From: Symbiodinium natans
Taxonomy: Eukaryota > Sar > Dinophyceae > Suessiales > Symbiodiniaceae
NCBI GenBank assembly: GCA_905221605.1
Contig: CAJNDS010002065.1
Location: 267,501-331,500 of the forward strand
DNA: 64,000 nucleotides
Direction of reading: 5' to 3'
The translations under genes were made by a program, and so were the position numbers. The notes under the pieces are model-generated. The model searched no databases. It was not told the DNA's origin and saw only the letters and a list, made by a program, of their open reading frames with translations. This document shows, piece after piece, positions 35,960 through 44,485 of the stretch; the stretch's first letter is position 1, and the number at the start of each line of letters is the position of its first letter.

Positions 35960-36200
35960 CATGTTGCAAGTGCCCCCACCTCACTGGGGATTATCGGTCC
36001 ATTTTTGTTAGCGGAATGACTGGTAGAGGTGCAAGCGCACCAACCTCTGTTACGGGCAGCATTGTCCACACCACCCATTTTGTGTGCAATAACCGGCTTG
36101 GAGATGGAGCAAATCAAAGAAAGCCAAGGCAAGCAGACGAGATATGTGGAGCCCTCGTTGGGCTTTCTCTGGCGTGCATGCATCAGCCGCGTGGTCGTTT
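35960..36200 (+). pseudogene. Fragment of a dinoflagellate repeat-gene family, paralogue of 63670-63850
   Basis: The plus strand reads GDYRSIFVSGMTGRGASAP and SVTGSIVHTT and then, after a frame change, ITGLEMEQIKESQGKQTRY. The copy at 63.7 kb reads GECRSLFISGMHGKAENTP, TVSGSIIHTA and LTGLEMETVRDNQGKKVRY. The order and spacing are the same, so these are two members of one family about 27.7 kb apart in the same orientation. The function is unknown. Confidence 0.6.
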
Positions 36201-36382
36201 TAAGCTGCGCCAGTGGTGTTAGCAGCAGCAGTGAATTTGGCAGTAAAGTGGCAATGGAACTCTCTCTTGTATCTGTGTTTCAAAACTGGCCTCTGTTGTG
36301 GCGTGGCCTCTGGCTGTTTGGTTGTTGGGGCAAGTCCTTCCTCCCTGATTTGGCAGGACCTCGTTCCAAAACGCGGTCCTGA

Positions 36383-36476
36383 GGGCTTAGGGCTGGCTTT
36401 TAGAAGGGTCAAAAGTGCCCGTAAAATGCGCGCAAAATCTTTTGGGCCATGGTGTGGCCTGGCGGGGTCGGAGTTT
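36383..36476 (+). repeat. Dispersed repeat, copy 1 (partner at 60814-60905)
   Basis: About 93 bases containing TAGAAGGGTC, GTGCCCGTAAAATGCGCGCA and GGGCCATGG recur at 60814-60905 in the same orientation with only a handful of differences. Both copies lie next to fragments of the same two repeat-gene families. Confidence 0.8.
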
Positions 36477-36689
36477 GCCAGCTCGGCCTGACTTCGAGCG
36501 AGTTCCACGTGGCTTTAGAAGCAAGTTTCATTGCTTGTTTTCGCAACATGGCAATTCGAGTTCTTTCAGCTGTGAACAAACTTCATCGGAGCAGCGTCGA
36601 AACGATTGCGGCGTGTATGCCGCCAGCGCCCACAAAAGACCTTCATGTGGCTCAATTTTACGAAAGCGTCGTGCGTTGAAAGACGTTGG

Positions 36690-37300
36690 TCATGAGTCAT
36701 GAATGTCAAGCCATGAACCTTTGAGCTCACGAACTTTGTCATTTTTGCTCACTTTTTCGATAGAAGTTCTTGCATCGCCCTCAATCCACACCCTGCCTCC
36801 AGTCATGGCATGGTTCCGTTTCCCGACCATGTTTTGCATGTCGCGACGCAGTCCGATTCGAGGATTCAGCAGCACCTCGATGGAAGTCCAGGTTCCGTTT
36901 GGATATCGGTGTCGCGAGAAACGATTGATTGCTACGCATGCTACTTTCATCGAGGAAGCTTTGCACACTTTCGGGCCGCCCGGGGCATTGCCTCCATAAG
37001 CGAAAAGCCCTAAGGTGCAGTACCGCTCATATGCTCCGGATCCTATGGCTCATTGGCGACCACGCCACGTCTATTGCTGCGACCAAACCTTGAGCAAGGA
37101 AACCATGGAGTTTGTGTAACAGCTTCGCACGCGGATGAAAGCACGGGATTCAGCTTAGTCTCCCCAAACACCCTCAAGCGCCCTGCCGTTAACCCGAAAC
37201 TGTTGCACAAGCACAAGTTAGGGGACGTCCTTTGGCTTCGGTCCTGGATAGAAGCCGAGGTGTTTTTTTGCCTGTTCGCAGCAACAAGCACAGCAAGCAA
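36690..37300 (-). pseudogene. Fragment of a dinoflagellate retroelement-like family, paralogue of 59193-59800
   Basis: The minus strand reads IGSGAYERYCTLGLFAYGGN, then MKVACVAINRFSRHRYPNG, WTSIEVLLNPRIGLRRDMQ and ELKGSWLDIHDS, with a stop before the first block and at least one more frame change. The copy at 59.2 kb gives GIGSGSYDIYCTLGLYAFGG, PNGKWTSLAVILNPHIGLHR and LRGSWLDMHDN. The RDMxNM and GGRVWIE motifs are of a type common in dinoflagellate predicted polyproteins linked to retroelements. The catalytic role is unknown. Confidence 0.6.
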
Positions 37301-37619
37301 CGCTAGACTGCCTTATGGGGTTGACTTAAGGCACCCTGTAGCGCCCAGAACTGAATGAACTTGGGCGCTTAGGCTAAGGCCCTGCATTGAAAAGCCCGAA
37401 ACCGAGGTTTTAGAGTCTAAGGGGTTTAAGGGACTGGTTGCAGTAATGTCTGAGAAAATTGTGGAGTTTACGAAGTCACAGGCCTGCACAAAAACTTCCA
37501 TTCGGACCCCATGCACATAGCCCCGACGCAAGCGCAGGAGCGAAGTCTACAGAATCTTTTTCGCGAAGCTGCAGAACTCGTAGCAACTTCAGGGCTTCCA
37601 GCACTGCCTGCAAATTCAT

Positions 37620-38852
37620 TCACCTTGTGACAGAAGACATCAATGGCTGCAGCACATTACCGATGAAGGCTGAATTTTTTGGCCATCCATCAAACTGCTG
37701 GCCAAACTGAACCGGGTCTTTTTGGCCAACCAGATCAGTCATGAGGATCTGAATGTCCGTCTCCTGCGAAGCCCTCGTGAAAACTGGTTGTCCCAGAAAA
37801 TCGATCCACTTAAATTTGTCACCGAGCAAAACTACGTTTGCGAGGCGTGGGTCTCCATGGACGAAGCCTTTCAAGTGTAGTTGGCGCAAGGCTTCGACAA
37901 GGTCTCGCCACTTCGCCTGGGCCGTGTCGACTGGTACCGGCGTACCAACATCACCGAGGATGTGAAACCATCCCAGAACCTTGTCGCTTTCTACGACCTC
38001 GATGCAGTCTGATGAAGGAGCCACTACTGGGCAGCCCTGCTCGCAGGCCCTCTTCATGACTTCGACCTCCGCTCCGGGGCTGAATCCGGTTGGCACGCCA
38101 ACTGCGAGAACGGCCTTGATGGCAATCCGTTCAATTTCCTCATCTCGCTTGCGTTGCGCTTCCAAAACACGTCCGAATGCTCCGCTGCCTAGGAAAGCAA
38201 TGGGAACAGCGCCAGCCTGTCGCAGAGATTGGCGCAACAACCGTTCCCATGGATTGTACTGAGAAAGAAAATCGCGTAGGAGCTTTTTCCCTCCAGGAGC
38301 GGACCAAGCCCCACAAATCCTTTCTAAGAGCGCTTTGCGGCTCCCAGGTTGCCCAGCCACGTGGTACAGCTCAAAGCCGCGTTTATCGAAAACCATGCCC
38401 CTTGCATGCTTGGAAGGAAGGCGACATAGATACTCATACAGCTGACCACGGCTGTCATCCTTGATCGCCAACTTCGCTTCAAAGACAGACACACAATCGA
38501 GCATCTCCTTGTACGGCGTGCCACTAGATGCATTGCCATCGCACACCATACATCGAAACAAATCAGGTGACAAGCCGCTTCCAGGCCAACGGCGATTTTG
38601 CGAGTCGACGATCTTGTCCTCTGGGAACAACGATCTCAAGATGGGCAAAGTGAAATTCACCAGGTCCTTCTCCGTGCTCTGCCCGGTAAGACTGCTTAGT
38701 TGTTTGGCATCAAGGACAGGCTCGCCAGTGCGTTCCCGTAGTTCTTGATCTTTGGTGTCGGGTCCATACGCGTCTTTCCACAGAGCAGTCCGAGAGACCG
38801 TCAGCCCGGTGACCATTGCTTCCTTTACCGCTGCTTTCACCACCAATGCCAT
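37620..38852 (-). CDS. Crinkler-type fusion: restriction-endonuclease-like domain plus protein-kinase-like domain
   Basis: A single 410-codon open frame. The ATG is at 38852-38850; the frame stays open upstream to a TTCAG at about 38875 that could be a splice acceptor, so a 5' exon is possible. The N-terminal third has a PD-(D/E)xK nuclease-like core: GLSPDLF followed by VSVFEAKLAI (E-x-K) and GQLYEYLCRL. The C-terminal half is kinase-like: glycine loop LGSGAFGRVLEA, lysine in RIAIKAVL, catalytic loop FVHGDPRLANVVLL (HGD in place of HRD, with the paired Asn) and KWIDF for the metal Asp. Nuclease-kinase fusions of this layout are known among Crinkler-family proteins, proposed to act in inter-organism conflict or transposon biology. 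Nothing here shows the target. No break is visible, so it may be active. Confidence 0.6.
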   Translation of the reverse strand: MALVVKAAVKEAMVTGLTVSRTALWKDAYGPDTKDQELRERTGEPVLDAKQLSSLTGQSTEKDLVNFTLPILRSLFPEDKIVDSQNRRWPGSGLSPDLFRCMVCDGNASSGTPYKEMLDCVSVFEAKLAIKDDSRGQLYEYLCRLPSKHARGMVFDKRGFELYHVAGQPGSRKALLERICGAWSAPGGKKLLRDFLSQYNPWERLLRQSLRQAGAVPIAFLGSGAFGRVLEAQRKRDEEIERIAIKAVLAVGVPTGFSPGAEVEVMKRACEQGCPVVAPSSDCIEVVESDKVLGWFHILGDVGTPVPVDTAQAKWRDLVEALRQLHLKGFVHGDPRLANVVLLGDKFKWIDFLGQPVFTRASQETDIQILMTDLVGQKDPVQFGQQFDGWPKNSAFIGNVLQPLMSSVTR

Positions 38853-39399
38853 GTCTGTCAAAGTGCTTTCAACCTGAAGGCAATGACACAGCTAACTGAC
38901 ATTAGATACGTTTGCTGGCCCCTCAAGCACAAGCAACGACACGCCTTAGAGTGAAAGACAATATAACGAAAAGAATGCTCCTCTTTGCAACCAGATTTGT
39001 GTGAAACCTGAAGCTGCCAAGAGCCCTCTGCTACACAGCGCAGACACCATAACGACGAGGGGCTGAGAGGAAAGCATTACCCCAAAAAGCAACAACGGTG
39101 GACCCCACGAAAACGCACGACGACCAAGAGCCCCGGGCAGGCAGGAGTGCTACAAACCACCCAAGCAGAAGCCCCCGGCCCGCACTCGTCTTGCCGGAAC
39201 CCCACCGCTCGGCAAGGTCCGTGTGCTAAAGGCAGGCACCAAGAACCCAGGTCCCTTGACTCCCCCTCACGGACTAACCTGAAAGTCGAGCCTCAAACGA
39301 AAGCAACCGCAACCTGGAGAGCGCAAAGCAGGCGCAAAACAGGCCACTCCCCGAAGAGCTGCAAGCCAACACAGTGAAGCTTAGCGACGAGCGGAATCC

Positions 39400-41189
39400 T
39401 TGCTGAGAGGAGAGCATGACCCCAAAAACCAACAATGGTGGACTGCACGAACTGCACACGCAGAAGCGCAAAAGCACCGCCGGCCTGAAGGGGTGCTGTT
39501 GATTTGGCTTTCTCGAGCTCCTCCCTGGCCTTTCTGGCCTCCTCCTTGGCCTCGTCGAACTCTGCCTTGGCCTTTTCGAACTCTGCCTTGGCCTCCTTGC
39601 GCTCCTGCTCCCAAGTCCTTTTCTCATCTTCGTCGCCGTTCCGTACGGCTTCTCGAAACTGTTCGAATGCAAAGGCCCGCGCCGCTCTCGCCTCCTTCAG
39701 ATCCTCCTCGGCGCCTACCCATCTCGCCAAAGCCAGCTCCAGAAACTTCCGCGCATTAGCAACCTGCCAGGTCCAGTGGCAGAACAAGGTTCTCACGGAG
39801 CGTAGGTCGGAGCTTGAAGCTTTCACGCCCTTCAAACTTCAAACTCGGACATTGCCAGCCAGCTCTGGCCTTCTCGGTGGATTCGTCGAAGCCTTCGTCC
39901 TGTAAAAACCACAACCACGCCACGAATGCTAGAAAATACCGGCTCTGAGACGTGCTGCAGGCATCAACCCACATCAAACAAACAACTGTGTTAGAGCCGG
40001 AGCACCTGCTTGATCTCCTCTGTCTCCTGAACCGTCTGCTGCAGCTGCTCGTCCTGGGCAAAAGCCACAATCTGCAATTGCGAACTTCAGAAAGCCCTCT
40101 CAGACTCAGCCCGCAATGGCCCACAACAAGCAAGGCAAAGCAAGCAACAACACCCTCGGAGGCACAGCCTGCTTGGCATCTTCAACCGGGTCAGCAGTCT
40201 GTGCTGAGGCAGCCTGCATAAGCAACCCCTCAAGCTCATCGAAATGCGTCTGAAGCTCCCTGGCCCACCACACTGAAAGGACAAGAACCACTTAAGCAAG
40301 AGACATCGCAAAGCGCCTCGTCCACTGCCTTGTTTCGCGAAACCTGCAGCAAGGGGCACATTCTCAAAAATGCTAGTGTCAGCGAGCCTTCACCGCCTGA
40401 TCGAAGCTTGCTAGAACTGTGAAGCCCTCACCAGCAAGAACGCCTCGGTCGTCGCCTCTGCTACGTCATCCTTTTCTGAGGTGGCCTCCCAACATGGACT
40501 GATCCCGAGAAGACCTACATGTGCTGCTGGCAGGACCGTTTCATGCAAGCATGAGACCCTCGCAATCAATCCCTCGAGCTCCTCGAAATTCGTCTGATGC
40601 TCCCGCCGAGCAGCTTTCGATGCGAAATCCGAACACACGCCGAAAGGACAAGCAAACCTCGCCTTATCTTCGTCTTCACGTGGTTGCAGAGACCCCTGGT
40701 CAGAAAATGACACTCTGGCAGGAGCGAAGGAAATGCCATCAGAACAGCACAAGGAACGCCACGCCGAAACGACAAACCCTTTTCGCCTTGACGTCTTCAT
40801 GGTCTTCGGCCTTACCACGGCCCAAAGTGCCATCAGTCTCAGCTCTTCAGGACATAAGCTTAATACAGAATTTCCTCTCGGTCTCGGCTCCCCGCCTTAG
40901 CCCTGCGTGCGACGCGAAAGTTGTGTGCCCATATTCCCGCAGTAACCGACCTCGCTCTGGCTTGCGCATCTTCGGCACTCCATGCCATACATCACATCCC
41001 ACCTCGAAAACGGCACGGCCCCCGCTCCAAGCAAAGCCCGCGCCGTCCGCGTTGCTCGCCTGAAGCTGCTCGGGAACACTTCTAACGCTGTTCAATGCGC
41101 TGGTCTTAGGCTCTGGCAAACACACCAGGAACAGCGCCAGTAGCACCACCACGCGCCCGACCTTGCGCGATGTTGCTGGAGGCCTGCTC
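39400..41189 (-). CDS. Multi-exon gene for a secreted or organelle-targeted coiled-coil protein
   Basis: The candidate first exon starts at the ATG 41189-41187 with a basic then strongly hydrophobic leader (VGRVVVLLALFLVCLPEP), a signal-peptide or transit pattern. Later blocks on the same strand are helical and charged: NFEELEGLIARV near 40600, HFDELEGLLMQAASAQTADP at about 40240-40170, QIVAFAQDEQLQQTVQETEE at about 40075-40010, and a long coiled coil from 39765 to 39490 (EEDLKEARAARAFAFEQF; EFEKAKAEFDEAKEEARKA). Good introns separate some of them: about 40165-40084 (GTGTTG to CTGAAG) and 40005-39903 (GTGCTC to TTACAG). The FxELEGL motif occurs in two exons, suggesting exon duplication. The function is unknown. 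Confidence 0.45.
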
Positions 41190-41463
41190 ATGGCGGCAGT
41201 CGTCCTGCTGGTCCTAGCTGTCCTCTGGCTCGAGCAAAAGGCAATCTGCATGAACGAATGGTCAAGCTCCACCTGTTTCAGTTTGACTGCTGGCTCATCC
41301 CTCCAAGCCAGCCGGAGCAAGACTTCAGGAGGGGTTGACACGGAGCTATGTTTGTGTGTGTGCCCGAGGCCTGGGGCGAACCGGCTTCGAGACAAGCTGG
41401 CTTTTGGGTTTGGGGTTTAGGGGGCCACGAAGACGTTGTCACGGACGGCATCATGTCGACAAA

Positions 41464-42300
41464 TCAAGGCAGTCTTACAAATTTCACGCAGGGCCGATCC
41501 GTAACGGTCTGGGCAAGCGTGTCTGAGCGGCTGATCAGGAAGGCCGGGACCTGCTTCGGCAGCTCGCCCAGCTTTTGGTGCGAAAACATGGCCTTGCCGA
41601 TGGTGAACTCCGGGCGCACCACGTTGACCTCATGTTCCGCGATGCCGGTCTGGGCGACGGCTCGAGTCGTCGGTGAAAGAGCCGCCACACTCTTGCCGGC
41701 GAGATGGATCGGAATGCCCCGCTGCAACTCAGCACGCACCATTGCTGGCAAGACTCCCCAAGGCACGGGCTCGGTCTTCGCCCGCTTCTTCCCGGGCTCT
41801 GTCGGCTCGGCGGGCTTGAGCACTATGCCGCTGTAGGAACGGCCAAGCCCTTGCAAGGTGGTCCCGAAGGAGACGGGTGGCACACGGGGATTCGGCCCAC
41901 GCCGCTGCTGCTCAAGTTGGACACCTCGTACCCGCTCGTACCCGGCTCCTCCAGGAAGTGGTTGTGACGTGTTGGCGAAAGAGCTGCACCGCGAGCGGGA
42001 GCTTTGGAAAGAGGCTGGCGATCGGCTGTTCGGCTCCTCCTCCTGGACCGGCTCCATTGCTGTCTCCTCCGAGCTGGACATGGTCTCCGGGACCTGCACG
42101 GCTCCCGTAAGCATTTTTGGCAAAGGTCGTCCTCCGGCCTCGCGACTTCCAAGAGACGCAGCATCTGCTCGGCAACACGGGCTCGGCACAGCAGCCGGCG
42201 GTCATCGCCAACTTTGTGCACTTTCTGGCTAACGGAGTGGATCACCGTGGCTCCGGGTGCAAAGGCCTCCATGGTGGCACCCAGCTTTCGCTCCAGCCGA
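41464..42300 (-). pseudogene. Unknown minus-strand gene with one frame break
   Basis: The minus strand reads FAPGATVIHSVSQKVHKVGD, then ARVAEQMLRLLEVARPEDDL and LCQKC in one frame, then after a run of five A near 42115 switches by one base to an open frame that runs to a stop at 41464. That second part is Ser/Glu/Pro-rich and then more ordered (WGVLPAMVRAELQRGIPIHL; KLGELPKQVPAFLISRSD). A one-base slip in an A-run is the simplest explanation, either a real mutation or a sequence error. A CxxC pair near the break may bind zinc. No family is recognised. Continued upstream, the frame enters the minisatellite, which is not part of the gene. Confidence 0.4.
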
Positions 42301-42486
42301 AATCGAATCTGACACGCAAGCCCCTTGCACAAAGCACCCAAGCTTGTCCGGCACACACGATTGCAAGAAAGAGCTGGCATGTGCGCCTCGAAGCCAACTC
42401 GCCCAGACCTTGCACGCAAAAACAGCTCATGGACCCACACCCTGCTTGCAACACGAACGCAGACTTCCAAATGCCCCCTCTCCCGG

Positions 42487-42935
42487 ACGTGAAAATGTGA
42501 ATCCCGCCCTCCCACTACCCGGAGGTGAAAACGTGAAAATGTGAATCCTGCCCTCCCCGCACCGGACGTGAAAACGTGAAAATGTGAATCCCGCCCTCCC
42601 CCCCCGGACGTGAAAACGTGAAAATGTGAATCCCGCCCTCCCCCCCGGACGTGAAAACGTGAAAATGTGAATCCCGCCCTGCCCCTACCCGGAGGTGAAA
42701 ACGTGAAAATGTGAATCCTGCCCTCCCCCCCGGGACGTGACAACGTGAGAATGTGAATCCCGCCCTCACCTCCCGGACGTGAAAACGTGAAAATGTGAAT
42801 CCCGCCCTCCCCCCCCGGACGTGAAAACGTGAAAATGTGAATCCTGCCCTCCCCGTCCCGGACGTGAAAACGTGAAAACGTGAATCCTGCCCTCCCCGTC
42901 CCGGACGTGAAAACGTGAAAATGTGAATCTGCCTC
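42487..42935. repeat. Minisatellite A: about eleven units of 37-39 bases
   Basis: The unit core is GACGTGAAAACGTGAAAATG followed by TGAATCCCGCCCTCCCCC, with small variants (GGAGGTG for GACGTG; CCTG for CCCG). It stays open on the minus strand, giving a false His/Phe/Ser-rich protein. Confidence 0.95.
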
Positions 42936-42984
42936 TTTTCCTGTCATTTTTTGCCATTTTTCGCGCCAAAATCGCCCAAATTCA

Positions 42985-43480
42985 CGAATTCACGTTTTCA
43001 CGCTGGCCTTCCCGGCCTCCCAGCCTCCCAGATTCACGCTTTCACGTTTTCACGTTGGCCTTCCCGGCCTCCCAGATTCACGTTTTCACGTTTTCACGTT
43101 GGCCTTCCCGCCTCCCAGATTCACGTTTTCACGTTTTCACGTTGGCCTTCCCGGCCTCCCAGATTCACGTTTTCACGTTTTCACGTTGGCCTTCCCGGCC
43201 TCCCAGATTCACGTTTTCACGTTTTCACGTTGGCCTTCCCGGCCTCCCAGATTCACGTTTTCACGTTTTCACGTTGGCCTTCCCGGCCTCCCAGATTCAC
43301 GTTTTCACGTTTTCACGTTGGCCTTCCCGGCCTCCCAGATTCACGTTTTCACGTTTTCACGTTGGCCTTCCCGGCCTCCCAGATTCACGTTTTCACTTTT
43401 TCACGTTGGCCTTCTCGGCCTCCCAGATTCACGTTTTCACTTTTTCACGTTGGCCTTCCCGGCCTCCCAGAATCACGTTT
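42985..43480. repeat. Minisatellite B: about eleven units of 44 bases, inverted relative to A
   Basis: The unit is TTCACGTTTTCACGTTTTCACG followed by TTGGCCTTCCCGGCCTCCCAGA; the first half is the reverse complement of the core of minisatellite A. The two arrays face each other across about 50 bases (42935-42985), making a long imperfect palindrome of some 450-500 bases per arm. The spacer half of the unit differs between A and B. Confidence 0.95.
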
Positions 43481-43489
43481 TCACGCCGA

Positions 43490-44485
43490 GCTCCCCGACC
43501 AGCAAATTGGCCATTTTTGCCTTGCCCGGGTCCTCCCAACCTCAAAAATTGCCCAAAAGTCGCAATCTCCACAGAGACACGTCTGGTTCACACTCAGAGC
43601 GCTGGACCTCCCAAAATTTGAAGATGGCCGCGAGGAAGTGAACACCTGCCCACAACAGGGGAGGAGCACCACACTTTAGCTTACGGGGGGAAGGGGGTGG
43701 GAGGGAGGGCGGCGCAAGGCTCACACAAGCAAAAAAAGGCGCCAAGACAACCCTGAACCCCTCTTGCCGAAACCCGCCTGCCACGCTGCGCGAAGATGTT
43801 GAAGAGTAGCCGGGTCACGATGCGCACCTGGTCGCAGGAGAGGGCCCGGGGTTCCCGGGAGGGGCGGGGGAGACGCAGGGCACTCTAGAGTTACAGCGGG
43901 GAGGGGAGGAAGGGCAGACAGCACGCAAGGCACTCCTGAGCACAAACGAACTACACCTCACTGCATCGGAGCCCACAATAGCCTGCAACCCGAAACCCTA
44001 CCGACCCTGAAGCCTCTGCGGAGCCCGGCTGCCAGCAGTGGAGACGAGGAGCACCTGATCACAGGAGGGGGGCCCGAAATTCCCGGGCACTCAGGCGACC
44101 TCACTGCCTCACACCTGCCAACCCTAAACCCTGAAGCCTTGCAGCACAGCGACGCACAACACTTCCAGACCTCGCAGCCTCAGAACCCCCCAAACACCTT
44201 CCCAAACACCTCCTGAACCTCTGTGCGCCCGGCGTTCGGCCCTGTGTCAGGACCCTGTGTGTGTGTCTGCTGTCTTCCTTAGAAGTGTTGCTGGCTTTGC
44301 CTGCTGCTGTTGCGACCACAGGTGCTGAAGGAAGGTCTTTAGTTGGCATATGATTAGGACTAGCACGGTATGTTGTCGATTGCTGGCGCTTCGAGGAGCG
44401 AGCGCGGCCCAAGCACTCTAGCAAAAAATGCGCAAAGTCATGCCAAAATCATGCGAAGATCCAGCAAGAACATGCAAAACAAAAA
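43490..44485. other. Left flank of the virus-like element, no gene seen
   Basis: The sequence changes here from host-like repeats (minisatellite, purine-rich GGGAGG stretches near 43690, scattered CCCTGAA/CCCTAAA remnants near 44000-44130) to the GC-rich gene block. I found no terminal inverted repeat matching the region after 59173, and no coding block. The left boundary of the element is therefore not defined, but lies somewhere between about 44140 and 44486. Confidence 0.5.

Noticed and set aside
42487-43480. CRISPR array
   Set aside because: Units are contiguous or nearly so with no unique spacers, the host is eukaryotic, and no cas genes are present.
42923-43679. Long Phe/His/Ser/Pro-rich open frames through minisatellite B
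   Set aside because: Units without stop codons keep the frames open; the protein sequence only restates the repeat.
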